From assembly GCF_004152845.1 (NCBI RefSeq), contig NZ_SEON01000007.1, positions 186,001-250,000 on the forward strand: 64,000 nucleotides of DNA, given 5' to 3'. Source of the stretch: Sphingobium fuliginis. Lineage in GTDB: Bacteria; Pseudomonadota; Alphaproteobacteria; Sphingomonadales; Sphingomonadaceae. Numbering within the stretch: the stretch's first letter is position 1; each line of letters begins with the position of its first letter. The translations under genes were made by a program, and so were the position numbers. This document shows positions 24,191 to 32,082 of this stretch, piece by piece. The notes beneath the pieces are model-generated. The model was not told where the DNA came from and did no database searches. It saw nothing but the letters and a program-made list of their open reading frames with translations.

Positions 24191-25063
24191 ATGTCTGAAA
24201 ACAACCAGCCTGACATCACGACGCTCACTGTTCAGCTGGTGAGTGCCTTTGTCTCCAACAATAATGTAGCGAGCGAAGGTCTTGCCGACCTCATTCGGAC
24301 CACGCGTCTGGCCTTGACTGATGATCTTGCCGCAAAGCCCCAGGAGGAGGCGGCGCCGACTTACACGCCGGCCGTGTCGGTCCGCAAAAGCCTGTCTTCG
24401 CCCGAACATATTCTGAGCATGATCGACGGCAAGCCGTACAAGACGCTGAAGCGCCACCTGGCCAGCCATGGCCTGTCGCCCAATGACTATCGCGAACGCT
24501 ATGGCCTGCCGAAGTCCTATCCGCTGGTCGCGCCCAACTATTCGGAAGCGCGGCGCGCCGTCGCGACGAAGCTTGGCCTTGGCCGCAAGCCGGTGAATGC
24601 CAAGAAGCCGGCCGAAGCGGCTCCGAAGGCGGCCGCTGCTCCCAAGGCTGCGCCTGCAACGGCAGCACCTGCAAAGGCAGCGCCTGCCAAGCCGGCGGCG
24701 GCCAAGGCCCCTGCGAAGACGTCCGCTCCCAAGCCTGCGGAAGCGAAAGCCCCGGCGGCAAAGGCCCCTGAGGCAAAGGCGCCCGCAACGAAGCCTGCCG
24801 AGGCGAAGCCGGTTGCTGCCAAGGCGCCCGCCGCCAAGGCTCCGGCTGCCAAGCCCGCCGCATCGCGCAAGCGCCTCTCCATCGCTACGCCATCGGCGCC
24901 CGCGCCGAAGAAGGACGCTGCCGCTCCGGCTGCTGCCAAGCCTGCGGAAAAGGCAGCGGCGGGAAGCAAGGCGGCAACGCCTGCCAAGGCGCCCGCCAAG
25001 GCCGCTCCCAAGAAAAAGCCGGCAGCCAAGTCCGCCAAGGCGCCTGTGGCCGAAAAAGCCTGA
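24191..25063 (+). CDS. mucR: MucR/Ros family regulator with a long Ala-Lys-Pro tail
   Basis: This is a 290-residue protein. Residues 1-135 match MucR: LTVQLVSAFVSNNNV at the N-terminus and the finger region SMIDGKPYKTLKRHLASHGL followed by YRERYGLPKSYPLVAPNYSE. The Ros-type finger normally begins C-x2-D; here the Cys is Ser while Asp and the two His remain, so zinc binding is doubtful. Residues 136-290 are almost only Ala, Lys and Pro, like the C-terminus of histone H1. MucR proteins are described as H-NS-like global regulators, and the basic tail suggests non-specific DNA binding or compaction. Confidence 0.88.
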   Translation: MSENNQPDITTLTVQLVSAFVSNNNVASEGLADLIRTTRLALTDDLAAKPQEEAAPTYTPAVSVRKSLSSPEHILSMIDGKPYKTLKRHLASHGLSPNDYRERYGLPKSYPLVAPNYSEARRAVATKLGLGRKPVNAKKPAEAAPKAAAAPKAAPATAAPAKAAPAKPAAAKAPAKTSAPKPAEAKAPAAKAPEAKAPATKPAEAKPVAAKAPAAKAPAAKPAASRKRLSIATPSAPAPKKDAAAPAAAKPAEKAAAGSKAATPAKAPAKAAPKKKPAAKSAKAPVAEKA

Positions 25064-25111
25064 TTGTACGTCTGGCCGGTTCGGACGATCCGGACCGCCG
25101 ACCAAGATCAC

Positions 25112-25147
25112 GCCCCGAACGACGCAAATGTCGTTCGGGGCGTTTTC
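25112..25147 (+). terminator. Rho-independent terminator of mucR
   Basis: CGCCCCGAACGAC (25112-25124) pairs perfectly with GTCGTTCGGGGCG (25131-25143), loop GCAAAT, followed by TTTT. It lies 48 bp past the mucR stop. Confidence 0.92.
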
Positions 25148-26167
25148 CTTTCAAGGATGCGGCCGATGAGGGCTGGACTTTATTGATGGCGGCGGGGTCA
25201 AGGCTATCGGAAAATCGCGCTGTGCAATCGCAATTACCGGGAGGCGGCGAGAATGGTGGCAGCGGCTTGAACTGTTGATCTATCCATCTCCATTACCACA
25301 ATTGAGACGCCCTTGCCTTGCGATGCAATGTTCGAGCTTTGCCAGCAATGCAAGATGATCCGATGGGTGAAAGTCTTCGCTGGATGATATCGCTCCGTGC
25401 CTCTCGGGATAACGGGCTCTTCGATTGGGATGCCCTATAATGGTCATGGACGGGCTTTGGTCGTGCCTGACTCCGTTTTGCGATTGTCAAAGGCCGGATG
25501 CCGGTGAAGATTGCTGCACTGGATCATGAATATATCCCATGATCCTCTGCGGGGACTTTCAGTTGTCCGGTCGATCAGGCGGTGCCCTTGCCTGCTCCCG
25601 TCGGGGGCGATCGAATATAGGCCGGGCGTGTTGCGGCATCCGTTCCTGTTCCTTTGATATGATGATGAGTTTCTCCGCAGCAGGTCATCGTGGGGTGAAT
25701 CGATGCCGCCCTATCCATCGCGTGCGGCTCTATGACGTTCGCGATCCCCAGCAGGATAGGAGCTACGGCAGCCGGCGCATTGTTCCTGTGGGACGGGAGA
25801 ACAGATCGATGGGCCTAGTGCCTAAAATTTGGGCAGGCTGGGAAGCTCTCTGAAAGGCAAAGGGCGGTGTCGATGAGCTTGTCTATATTTGACTGCCCAC
25901 CGGTGCCTGACGGGCTTCCCAGGGCAAAATAGCACTATTTCCTCTTTTGTTCCCGTTTTGCGGATCGGTTGGATGCCCTCCCCTTTCGCCTTTACCCGAC
26001 GGACGTGTCCGAGAGGGGCGTCGTCTTATTTCAGGGCTTTTGTTCGGGTCCCCACTTTGGATGTTCGATTGACGCTGGCGGGCGTTACTGCATTATGGCA
26101 TAAGAAAGAGCGTGGCCATTCGCCGTCGATCAGACGGAGCAGCTGCCTTCCCCACCATCATAGCATA
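25148..26167. other. About 1 kb of lower-G+C, apparently non-coding DNA
   Basis: By eye this stretch is clearly less G+C-rich than its neighbours. Its open frames (25539-25853 and 25889-26201) lack ribosome sites and look non-biological in composition. It adjoins the helix-turn-helix gene that leads into the replication region. It may be remnant accessory DNA or an origin-flanking regulatory region. Confidence 0.4.
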
Positions 26168-26194
26168 TACAACCAACTCGCCTCTTTGGTTGTA
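26168..26194. promoter_or_regulatory. Inverted repeat TACAACCAA-N9-TTGGTTGTA, possible operator
   Basis: Perfect 9-bp arms with a 9-bp spacer, centred one and a half helix turns apart, lie immediately upstream of the helix-turn-helix gene. This geometry suits a dimeric repressor, perhaps the product itself. Confidence 0.55.
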
Positions 26195-26219
26195 GTCCAT
26201 CTTGCGCTATCCATGGGAA

Positions 26220-27149
26220 ATGCAGGATTTTTCAGCTTCGCCGGATCATGCCCTGCTTCTTCTCGGGCGGCTCGACGGGCGGCTTTGCAACAGCCCGGCG
26301 ACCGATGTCTGGCTGGCCAGGGCAAGGCTGAAGGGCGCCTCCATGCTGTCGGGCTTTGCCGGCGTGCCGGTGTCGGTTGCGGAGCTTCAGAACTGGATTT
26401 GCGGGCGGACGCCGCCGCCGCGCCATAGCGAGGGGCTCAACGATCCGCTTTCCGTCGCCGCGCTCTTCCATTTTGCGCTGTCGGCAGGCGATGACCGGGA
26501 CCCGGTCGCGCGCGCGACCCTCAACATCTCCCGCACCTTGCTTGACGACCGCAAGGAGGTGGGATTGTGGGCGCCCGAGGATCTGGTCCGCTTCGGCCCG
26601 GCGTGGCGCATGGCCCAGATGCTGCTGGACGCCCCCTACGCTGCCGGCACCCTGCCGGCGGTCGCGCAGCGGCTGATCGATGCGAGGGGGAGCCTCGATA
26701 CGCCCGTCACCGAGGGGCATCTGGTGACGACGGCCGACGGGCGGCAATGGCGCATCGATCCGCGACGGTTTGATATGGGCTGGGTGCTTGCCTGCCACCT
26801 TCCCGGCGCCTTCGTGGCGGCGGGGCTCAGCCTGCGTCACCTGCCCTGCCTTGTCGGGTTGCCGCGCTTCCTGCCGGACGATGCCGCTTCTTTGGCGGGA
26901 GAGATTGCCGCCATGGTCGCGCGCCAGGCGGCGCAGGGGTTGATAGAACTGGATCGGCTGGAGGCGAAGCTGGCTCGGCTGCCGGTGGAACTGGAGGTGA
27001 CGCGGCGGAGCAAGGCCCCGTTGCTGATGCGGCTTGAGCTGGCCTATCCGGGGCTGAGCAAGATGGCGGTCGCGCGGCTGCTGGGCGTTTCGCACCAGGG
27101 CGCGACGAAACTGGTAGCGCAGGTCGAAAGACTGACAGGGCGGCATTAG
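26220..27149 (+). CDS. Helix-turn-helix protein of unknown function (DUF1612-like)
   Basis: This 309-residue protein ends with a clear helix-turn-helix (LSKMAVARLLGVSHQGATKLVAQVERL, given here in part). The N-terminal two thirds are helical and contain no enzyme motif that I recognise. The layout resembles plasmid-borne DUF1612/HTH proteins of rhizobia (Y4CF type), but that is from memory. A TTG at 26202 is an alternative start. It lies directly beside the iterons and points towards them, so a role in replicon maintenance is plausible. Confidence 0.6.
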   Translation: MQDFSASPDHALLLLGRLDGRLCNSPATDVWLARARLKGASMLSGFAGVPVSVAELQNWICGRTPPPRHSEGLNDPLSVAALFHFALSAGDDRDPVARATLNISRTLLDDRKEVGLWAPEDLVRFGPAWRMAQMLLDAPYAAGTLPAVAQRLIDARGSLDTPVTEGHLVTTADGRQWRIDPRRFDMGWVLACHLPGAFVAAGLSLRHLPCLVGLPRFLPDDAASLAGEIAAMVARQAAQGLIELDRLEAKLARLPVELEVTRRSKAPLLMRLELAYPGLSKMAVARLLGVSHQGATKLVAQVERLTGRH

Positions 27150-27179
27150 ACGGCGCTGCCCAAGGCTTCTCATCCAGTT

Positions 27180-27240
27180 TCTTGCCAAAAATATGTCTCG
27201 CCCAGGTTATAAGGTTTCTAGGAAAGTTAAAGAGTTACTG
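27180..27240. other. A+T-rich segment beside the iterons, possible unwinding element
   Basis: The segment includes CCAAAAATATG, GGTTATAAGG and AAGTTAAAGAGTTACT, unusually A+T-rich for this genome. Its position 55 bp before the first iteron fits a DNA unwinding element. No good DnaA box was found. Confidence 0.45.
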
Positions 27241-27295
27241 GGCGGGGATGCGGGAGGCGAATCGCCATAAGAGCACGAGTCGGCGTTGGATCGCT

Positions 27296-27398
27296 GTTCC
27301 CATAGGATCGTTGGTCCGTTCCTATAGTGTCGACGCTGGCGTTCCTGAAATGTCGGGGAAACGTTCCTAAAGGGGCGAAGGGTGTTCCCGGAGTGTCG
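27296..27398 (+). repeat. Five iterons, 22-bp period (probable replication origin)
   Basis: Five direct repeats with consensus GTTCCyrwArTGTCG start at 27296, 27318, 27341, 27363 and 27384, so the spacing is 22, 23, 22 and 21 bp. The phase of two helical turns is that of RepA-binding iterons. The best copies are GTTCCTATAGTGTCG, GTTCCTGAAATGTCG and GTTCCCGGAGTGTCG; the first and fourth are more diverged. They lie about 550 bp from the 3' end of repA. Confidence 0.82.
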
Positions 27399-27540
27399 AA
27401 GCATGCGATTTGCTGTTGTCGGTGGGTGGGGGATTGAATCATATTGGAGGGGGGTGTTGGAAAGGACGTTCAAATTCCGGGGCGGATTGAGGTCCGCTAT
27501 CGGGGTGTTTGACGGGTTGTCCTTTCCCATCAGCGCTACC

Positions 27541-27555
27541 CGACACTTCGGGAAC
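27541..27555 (-). repeat. Inverted copy of the iteron
   Basis: CGACACTTCGGGAAC is the reverse complement of GTTCCCGAAGTGTCG, a full match to the iteron consensus, about 145 bp from the iteron array and in opposite orientation. Isolated inverted iterons often act in copy control. Confidence 0.7.
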
Positions 27556-27730
27556 GCCCTCCCCGGCATTTCGGCGTTGCATGGGCATGGGGTGCGTCGG
27601 CTGAATTGCAGGGTCGGGATATGGCGCGAGTTTTGGGCCGGTTTTGGTCAAGCGGTTTGGCCTTTTGGGATGCGGCTCGGCATCGCAGGGCCGGTTTTCT
27701 GCTTGAAAGGATGTGACGACCTGCGTCCGG

Positions 27731-27863
27731 TTAATGCAGCGCGCTCTGGAGCGATTTCCAGGCGACCGGTTCCGAATCTGGCGGGAATCGCGGAAGACGG
27801 GGAATGTGGAGCGGCGACCTGATGGAATCGGAGCGAAACCCGCTCTGGAGCGCGCTGCGTTAA
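27731..27863. repeat. Imperfect inverted repeat near the 3' side of repA
   Basis: The 23-nt arms at 27731-27753 and 27841-27863 (TTAA-GCAGCGCGCTC...GAGCG type) match at about 20 of 23 positions, enclosing 87 bp. It looks like another short mobile palindromic element in the iteron-repA interval. Confidence 0.5.
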
Positions 27864-27910
27864 ATCATACGCAGGCCGCGCGCTCCAGGCTTTTGTTGTC
27901 GTATCCTTTT

Positions 27911-27950
27911 AAGCGCAAAACCGGTTCCCGCTTTTGCGCACGATGCTCTA
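27911..27950. repeat. Palindromic repeat, family 2, copy A
   Basis: The sequence AAGCGCAAAACCGGTTCCCG...TTTTGCGCACGATGCTCTA contains a GCGCAAAA/TTTTGCGC hairpin. The terminal CTA (27948-27950) is the TAG stop codon of repA. A close copy is at 35511-35549. Confidence 0.75.
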
Positions 27951-29135
27951 GAGGCGGTGGCGGTTCTTCTCGTGGAAGCGGCGGACGAAGCCGATGAACG
28001 CCTTCTGATAATTGACAGGCGTGCGGGTGGGGTCGGCTTCGAGCCAGTCGCGAAACTCCTGATGGAGCGTCTGATAGTCCCAGCCGGGATAGTCGGCGCG
28101 CAGGGTCGCCATGGTCGCGTCCGTGATCTCCCCGGCGCTGGCCTTGGCGGACATTCCGGCCAGGGTCCGGCGGATCATGCTGCCGGCATCGACCAGCATG
28201 TCGGCGTCGGTTGGTGCGGGGGACGGCGTTGTCTTGGGAGGGGTGGATTGCGAGGCCGTCGCCGGTCGGCGGGCGACGGTTGCCGGGAGCGGATCGGCCT
28301 GGGGGCGGCGGCGCATGCGGAGCGACGGTTCACGCTTGCCGTCGGGCTGTTCCAGTTCGACCGTATAGCCGGGCAGGGGATCGCGTTCGGCGATCTTGGC
28401 GATTTCGAATTTGAAGCGGCGATAGGCGCCTTCGGCCCCAGACTTTTCGAAGAGGGTGGGCATGGAGATGGCGAAGCCCCCCTCCCCTGCCCCGCCGGCA
28501 TGTTTGCGCGCGACCTTGTAGAGCCAGCGTTCGCGGCCGCCGGTCAGGTCGAAATAGGCGCGGTCGATGCTGAGCACCCCGCCCTGCATCAGCACGCCTT
28601 CATAGAACCAGTTGCTGAGTTCGATGGTCATGCCGCGGGAGCGTTCGGTGCGTTCGTCGACCAGTTGGGTCCAGCCGTCGAGCCAGCTGAAGGTCGCTTC
28701 GCGGCGGTTTTCGGCGCGGATGTTGGTCTTGATCGTGGTGGAGACGAGCCGGTCGAGCGACTGGCCGAGCAGTTCATAGGCGCGGCCGGTCGTCGGGCGG
28801 TGGATGGCGCGCAGCAGGTCATAGGGCATGAGGTGCAGCTTGCGCGGGATGTCGTTGAGGCCGCGGCGCGCCATGTCGGCCAGGACGGAGGCGCAGTAGA
28901 TCAGTATGTCGGCATCCCAGATGGTGGCCATGCCATAGTCCGGATTGGCCGAGACATGGACCCAGGCCTTGCCGTCGGGGGAGGTGTAGTCGATCGGCTT
29001 GACCCGCTTGGACTTGGCGAGGCTGAAGAAGGGGCGCTCCATCATCTCGCGCTGGTCGCGCAGGGGCATGTCCGCGATATAGGGGAGGAAGAGTTCGAAC
29101 TGGTCGGTGATCTCGGTCCTGGAAGCGCGGGTCAT
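27948..29135 (-). CDS. repA: Plasmid/chromid replication initiator protein RepA
   Basis: This 395-residue initiator has the RPA-type winged-helix core of alphaproteobacterial plasmids and second chromosomes: FFSLAKSKRVKPIDYTSPDG near the start, WDADILIYCASVLADM, and LHLMPYDLLRAIHRPTTGRAYELLGQSLDRL (quoted in part). The C-terminal part is a Pro-rich linker (about residues 275-310) followed by a helical domain ending FIGFVRRFHEKNRHRL. A downstream array of 22-bp iterons is its likely target. It is the last gene of a parA-parB-repA minus-strand series. Confidence 0.88.
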   Translation of the reverse strand: MTRASRTEITDQFELFLPYIADMPLRDQREMMERPFFSLAKSKRVKPIDYTSPDGKAWVHVSANPDYGMATIWDADILIYCASVLADMARRGLNDIPRKLHLMPYDLLRAIHRPTTGRAYELLGQSLDRLVSTTIKTNIRAENRREATFSWLDGWTQLVDERTERSRGMTIELSNWFYEGVLMQGGVLSIDRAYFDLTGGRERWLYKVARKHAGGAGEGGFAISMPTLFEKSGAEGAYRRFKFEIAKIAERDPLPGYTVELEQPDGKREPSLRMRRRPQADPLPATVARRPATASQSTPPKTTPSPAPTDADMLVDAGSMIRRTLAGMSAKASAGEITDATMATLRADYPGWDYQTLHQEFRDWLEADPTRTPVNYQKAFIGFVRRFHEKNRHRL

Positions 29136-29374
29136 GGGCGGGTCCTGAAGATGAGCGTCAGCCCATGGCGTGATGCGGCAGAGGAGGGGAGGGGCGCGCG
29201 GGGGCTATTCCAAGAACGTTCCGGAGAATGGACGGGAGTTATGGAATGAGGGGCGCATGTCGGGATGGGAGCCGATGCGTGGCTGCGGCCGTGCGGCGAC
29301 CAGGCCAAGCTGGCGGCGCTGGCCGGGGATGCCGGCGAGGGCGGGCTGGTGGCCGGGGGGATGGGGGATCGGCT

Positions 29375-29390
29375 GTTTCCCCGGGGAAAC
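29375..29390. promoter_or_regulatory. Palindrome GTTTCCCCGGGGAAAC, copy 1 (candidate parS)
   Basis: Perfect 16-bp palindrome, extending to a 22-bp perfect palindrome at 29372-29393. It resembles the chromosomal parS GTTTC...GAAAC frame with a different centre. It lies between repA and parB. Confidence 0.65.
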
Positions 29391-29399
29391 AGCGGACGT

Positions 29400-29415
29400 G
29401 TTTCCCATGGGGCGG
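29400..29415. promoter_or_regulatory. Degenerate third copy GTTTCCCATGGGGCGG
   Basis: It keeps the left arm GTTTCCC and part of the right arm. It is placed between the two perfect copies, 25 bp after the first and 34 bp before the second. Confidence 0.4.
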
Positions 29416-29433
29416 CGGGGACAAGGGGCTGAT

Positions 29434-29449
29434 GTTTCCCCGGGGAAAC
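29434..29449. promoter_or_regulatory. Palindrome GTTTCCCCGGGGAAAC, copy 2 (candidate parS)
   Basis: Second perfect 16-bp copy, 59 bp from the first. Two exact copies within 75 bp next to parB make chance unlikely. Confidence 0.65.
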
Positions 29450-29523
29450 GGGGGGCAGGGCGGAAGCCGCCGGTTCGACCGGCCTTTCGCTTCCGTCATA
29501 TGTCCTGTGCCCCCCGCTTTCCA

Positions 29524-30633
29524 TCAGCGCTGGAGCCCCATGCCCTGCCGTTCGAGATGTTCGAGCGTGTCGCGCAGCGCGGTGGCGAGCGTTTCCATGT
29601 CCGCGCCCGAACCGGCGTGGAGGCGGATGGTGACGCCCTGGCGGTTGACCGACTGGACCGTCAGCGCCGGACGGCCATAGTGGGTGGTCCAGGTGAAGGG
29701 TTCTTCCCTGGGGGCCGACTGGGCGGCGCGGGGGGCGTCGAGCAGGCGTTTGAGCACATCCGAGGCCGGGATGGGCGCGGCGCCCGCCGACCGCAGCGCG
29801 CGCTGTTCGGAGGCGAGGCGGTTCGCCTCCGCGCGGATGGCGGGCGCGCCCTTGGGGTCGTCGAGCGATTGGGCCAGCGCATAGGCGGGCTTCAACTGGA
29901 CGTCGGCCGGGGAGGCGAAGGCGTCGATCACCGCGTCCTCGATGCCCGCCACCTTGATCATCTTGCTGAGCCATCCCTTGGAGAGCTTCAGCCGTTCGGC
30001 CATGCGGGTCAGGTGGCTGCCATAATGGGCCTTGAGCGCATCGGCATAGTTGCGCGCGCGTTCGAGGTCCGAGACGTCCTTGCGGGCGCGGTTTTCGAGG
30101 TCGGCGAGGCGGAAGGCGGCCTCATCGTCGAGCTGGGCGACCTGCGCCACGAACATCATGTCGGAATAGCTGTTGGCGCGCAGCCAGCTGATCGACCAGT
30201 GGCGGCGGGTGCCGGCGATCACCTCATAATCATGATCGGGATCGCCCTCTATCCGGCGGACCACGGCGGGCACCTTCTGCCCGCCCTCCGCGATGATCGA
30301 GTCGATCAGTTCGCGGCAATTTTCCTCATTGAGATGCGCATAGAGGCGGGCATTGCCGCTCCAGATCCGGACTTTCGCCGGGTCGAGCAGCAATTGCGTG
30401 ACCTGCCGCACCTCGCCCGAGGCCAGGCGGGCAAGGGCGGATTCGCGGCCGAGCAGGGTGGTGCCGCGGGCGCGATCCTGGCGCGGCGCGGCCGGGCCAG
30501 AGGAGGGGGAGGAGGAGGGGGAGAGGGGCGATGCGGGCGGGCCTGCCTCCTCCGGCTCGACGGGCGTTGCCGCTGCCGCCTCGGGCTCGTCGGAGAGAAG
30601 GGCGGCCAGATAGTCGGATTGCTTACGCGCCAT
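29524..30633 (-). CDS. parB: ParB partition protein of the replicon
   Basis: This 369-residue centromere-binding protein has an acidic/Pro-rich N-terminus (about residues 10-45), the ParB domain (VRIWSGNARLYAHL near residue 84; EVIAGTRRHWSISWL), and a helix-turn-helix near residue 215 (MAERLKLSKGWLSKMIKVAGI). The start MARKQSDYLAALL is chosen because AAAGGGA lies 6 nt upstream. It follows parA by 53 bp on the same strand. It is paralogous to the orphan ParB at 15811-16809. Two GTTTCCCCGGGGAAAC palindromes just downstream are its likely binding sites. Confidence 0.9.
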   Translation of the reverse strand: MARKQSDYLAALLSDEPEAAAATPVEPEEAGPPASPLSPSSSPSSGPAAPRQDRARGTTLLGRESALARLASGEVRQVTQLLLDPAKVRIWSGNARLYAHLNEENCRELIDSIIAEGGQKVPAVVRRIEGDPDHDYEVIAGTRRHWSISWLRANSYSDMMFVAQVAQLDDEAAFRLADLENRARKDVSDLERARNYADALKAHYGSHLTRMAERLKLSKGWLSKMIKVAGIEDAVIDAFASPADVQLKPAYALAQSLDDPKGAPAIRAEANRLASEQRALRSAGAAPIPASDVLKRLLDAPRAAQSAPREEPFTWTTHYGRPALTVQSVNRQGVTIRLHAGSGADMETLATALRDTLEHLERQGMGLQR

Positions 30634-30686
30634 GGCATTCCCTTTCGGCAAACCGGGAACATATCATGAACATGCGGAAAGGGGCT

Positions 30687-31883
30687 TCATGCCGCATTGA
30701 CGATGTCCTCTTCCCGCGCAGGGGCGACGCGGCCCCAGCCCTGACGCACCAGCGCCTCGATCTGGCCCATGGCCTCGTCCAGATTGGCGCGGCAGCGCTT
30801 GTGGGTGCGCGGCGTGCCGATCGGCTTTTCCAGTTCATAGACGGTCATCATGCGCAGCGCGGCATGGCTGATTTCCGCGCTGTCGAGGATCGGAATGGGC
30901 AGGAGAGCCGGGCCGAAGCTCTGTTCCATGATCGCGCGGACCATCGAATGGCTGGGATCGTTGCTGTCGAATTTCGAGCAGAGCAGGCGGACGAACTGAT
31001 AGTCGACCTCTATCCCCGCCTGCTGCAGCTGGCCGATCACCTGATCCATCATCGAGAGGAACTGGACGGTCGAGCAGAAGTCGGGCGTGGTCGCGGCCAG
31101 CGGCACCAGCAGGGCATTGGCCGCCTGCATCACGGCGAGGCTGATCGTGCCCAGCGCCGGCGGCGGATCGAGCAGCACCACGTCATAATGGCGGGCAAGG
31201 TCCATCAGGCCCTGCTTCAGCTTGCGGAAGCGCGCCGCAAGGACGGAGCCGCCGTCGCTGCCCGCCGCCGCCAGCTCATATTCCACGTCGAACAGTTCGA
31301 GATTGGATGGGATGAGGTCGACATTGGGCCAGGCGGTGTGCTTGACCGCGTAGAGCAGGTCGACCTGCGTCGGGTCGATGGAGAGATAGGGGTAGAGCGT
31401 TTCTTCCCGCTGGATGTTGAAATGCGGGTTGAAGCCGAACAGCGTGGTGGTGGTGGCCTGGCTGTCGCAGTCGACCACCAGCACGCGATAGCCCTGCACC
31501 GCGAAATAATGGGCGAGATGGGTGGTGACGGTCGACTTGCCGACGCCGCCCTTGAAATTCTGCACCGCGATGATGGCGGGAATGTCCAAGGGGGCGCGTT
31601 CGGGCGAGGCGCCCAGCACCTGCCGCATGTTCAGCAGTTCCTCCACCTTGTAGCCGGGGCGGCGGCCGTTTTCGGTCGGCGGGGCAGGGGGAAGGCGTCC
31701 GTCCTCCTCCGCCATGCGGATGCGATTCGTGGAGCAGCCGAGCAGTTGCGCGGCTTCAGCGATGCCGAAGCGGATGTTGAGTTCCTTGCGGCTATCCGGC
31801 AGAAAAGCCTTGCGCCGCAGGCGTTCGACCATCTTTTCGCCGGCCTCCGCCAGATCGCCGATCTGGGTTACCACTGCGTTCAT
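30687..31883 (-). CDS. parA: ParA partition ATPase
   Basis: This 398-residue Walker-type ATPase has a MerR-like helix-turn-helix at the N-terminus (GIAEAAQLLGCSTNRIRMAEEDG near residue 41), as in plasmid-type (class Ia/RepA-RepB) ParA proteins that autorepress. The deviant Walker A FKGGVGKST lies near residue 112, followed by VLVVDCDSQATTT and DVVLLDPPPALG. The ATG at 31883 gives the family-typical length. An A+T-rich region upstream (31905-31960) should hold the promoter of the parA-parB operon. Confidence 0.92.
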   Translation of the reverse strand: MNAVVTQIGDLAEAGEKMVERLRRKAFLPDSRKELNIRFGIAEAAQLLGCSTNRIRMAEEDGRLPPAPPTENGRRPGYKVEELLNMRQVLGASPERAPLDIPAIIAVQNFKGGVGKSTVTTHLAHYFAVQGYRVLVVDCDSQATTTTLFGFNPHFNIQREETLYPYLSIDPTQVDLLYAVKHTAWPNVDLIPSNLELFDVEYELAAAGSDGGSVLAARFRKLKQGLMDLARHYDVVLLDPPPALGTISLAVMQAANALLVPLAATTPDFCSTVQFLSMMDQVIGQLQQAGIEVDYQFVRLLCSKFDSNDPSHSMVRAIMEQSFGPALLPIPILDSAEISHAALRMMTVYELEKPIGTPRTHKRCRANLDEAMGQIEALVRQGWGRVAPAREEDIVNAA

Positions 31884-32082
31884 TCCTGCCCTCTTGCGCG
31901 AAGTTGAAGCTTGTTTGGGATAGATGTGGCATAAATAGTTCAAATAGGCAAATGAGGGCGGGGTGGGATGAGGATCGGCATGGAGGAAGCAGCATGAACC
32001 GGTTTTCCTGCGCCTGCGCGGGAGAAGCGGCCTATATTCCGGCCAAGCGACAGGCGGTCGGGATTCGCCGGAGAAGAGTGGC
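31884..32082. promoter_or_regulatory. Divergent promoter region parA/dgt
   Basis: This 199-bp gap separates minus-strand parA and plus-strand dgt. The segment at about 31905-31955 (GTTTGGGATAGATGTGGCATAAATAG and on) is A+T-rich and the best place for the parA promoter and a ParA operator. I cannot define exact boxes. Confidence 0.45.

Larger units (their letters stand above)
27399..27947. other. Rest of the gene-free origin region
   Basis: Between the iterons and repA no open frame has a ribosome site. The region holds the inverted iteron, the 27731-27863 inverted repeat and a family 2 repeat. Its G+C content is uneven. It is best read as non-coding origin and copy-control DNA plus inserted repeats. 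Confidence 0.5.
29136..29523. other. Gene-free repA-parB interval with palindromes
   Basis: These 388 bp hold the GTTTCCCCGGGGAAAC palindromes (29375 and 29434). No open frame has a ribosome site. It must contain the repA promoter if repA is not cotranscribed with parB, and it is the likely partition site. Confidence 0.5.

Noticed and set aside
25889..26428. 179-codon frame upstream of the helix-turn-helix gene
   Set aside because: No ribosome site, overlaps the HTH gene out of frame, and has Cys/Ser/Arg-rich non-biological composition.
27150..27400. DnaA boxes (TTATCCACA) at the putative origin
   Set aside because: No match with one mismatch or fewer was found; origin call rests on iterons and repA only.
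29239..29499. Minus-strand frame between repA and parB with SPGK-like repeats
   Set aside because: The repeated residues come from the GTTTCC palindromes; no ribosome site and the composition is Pro/Arg shadow.
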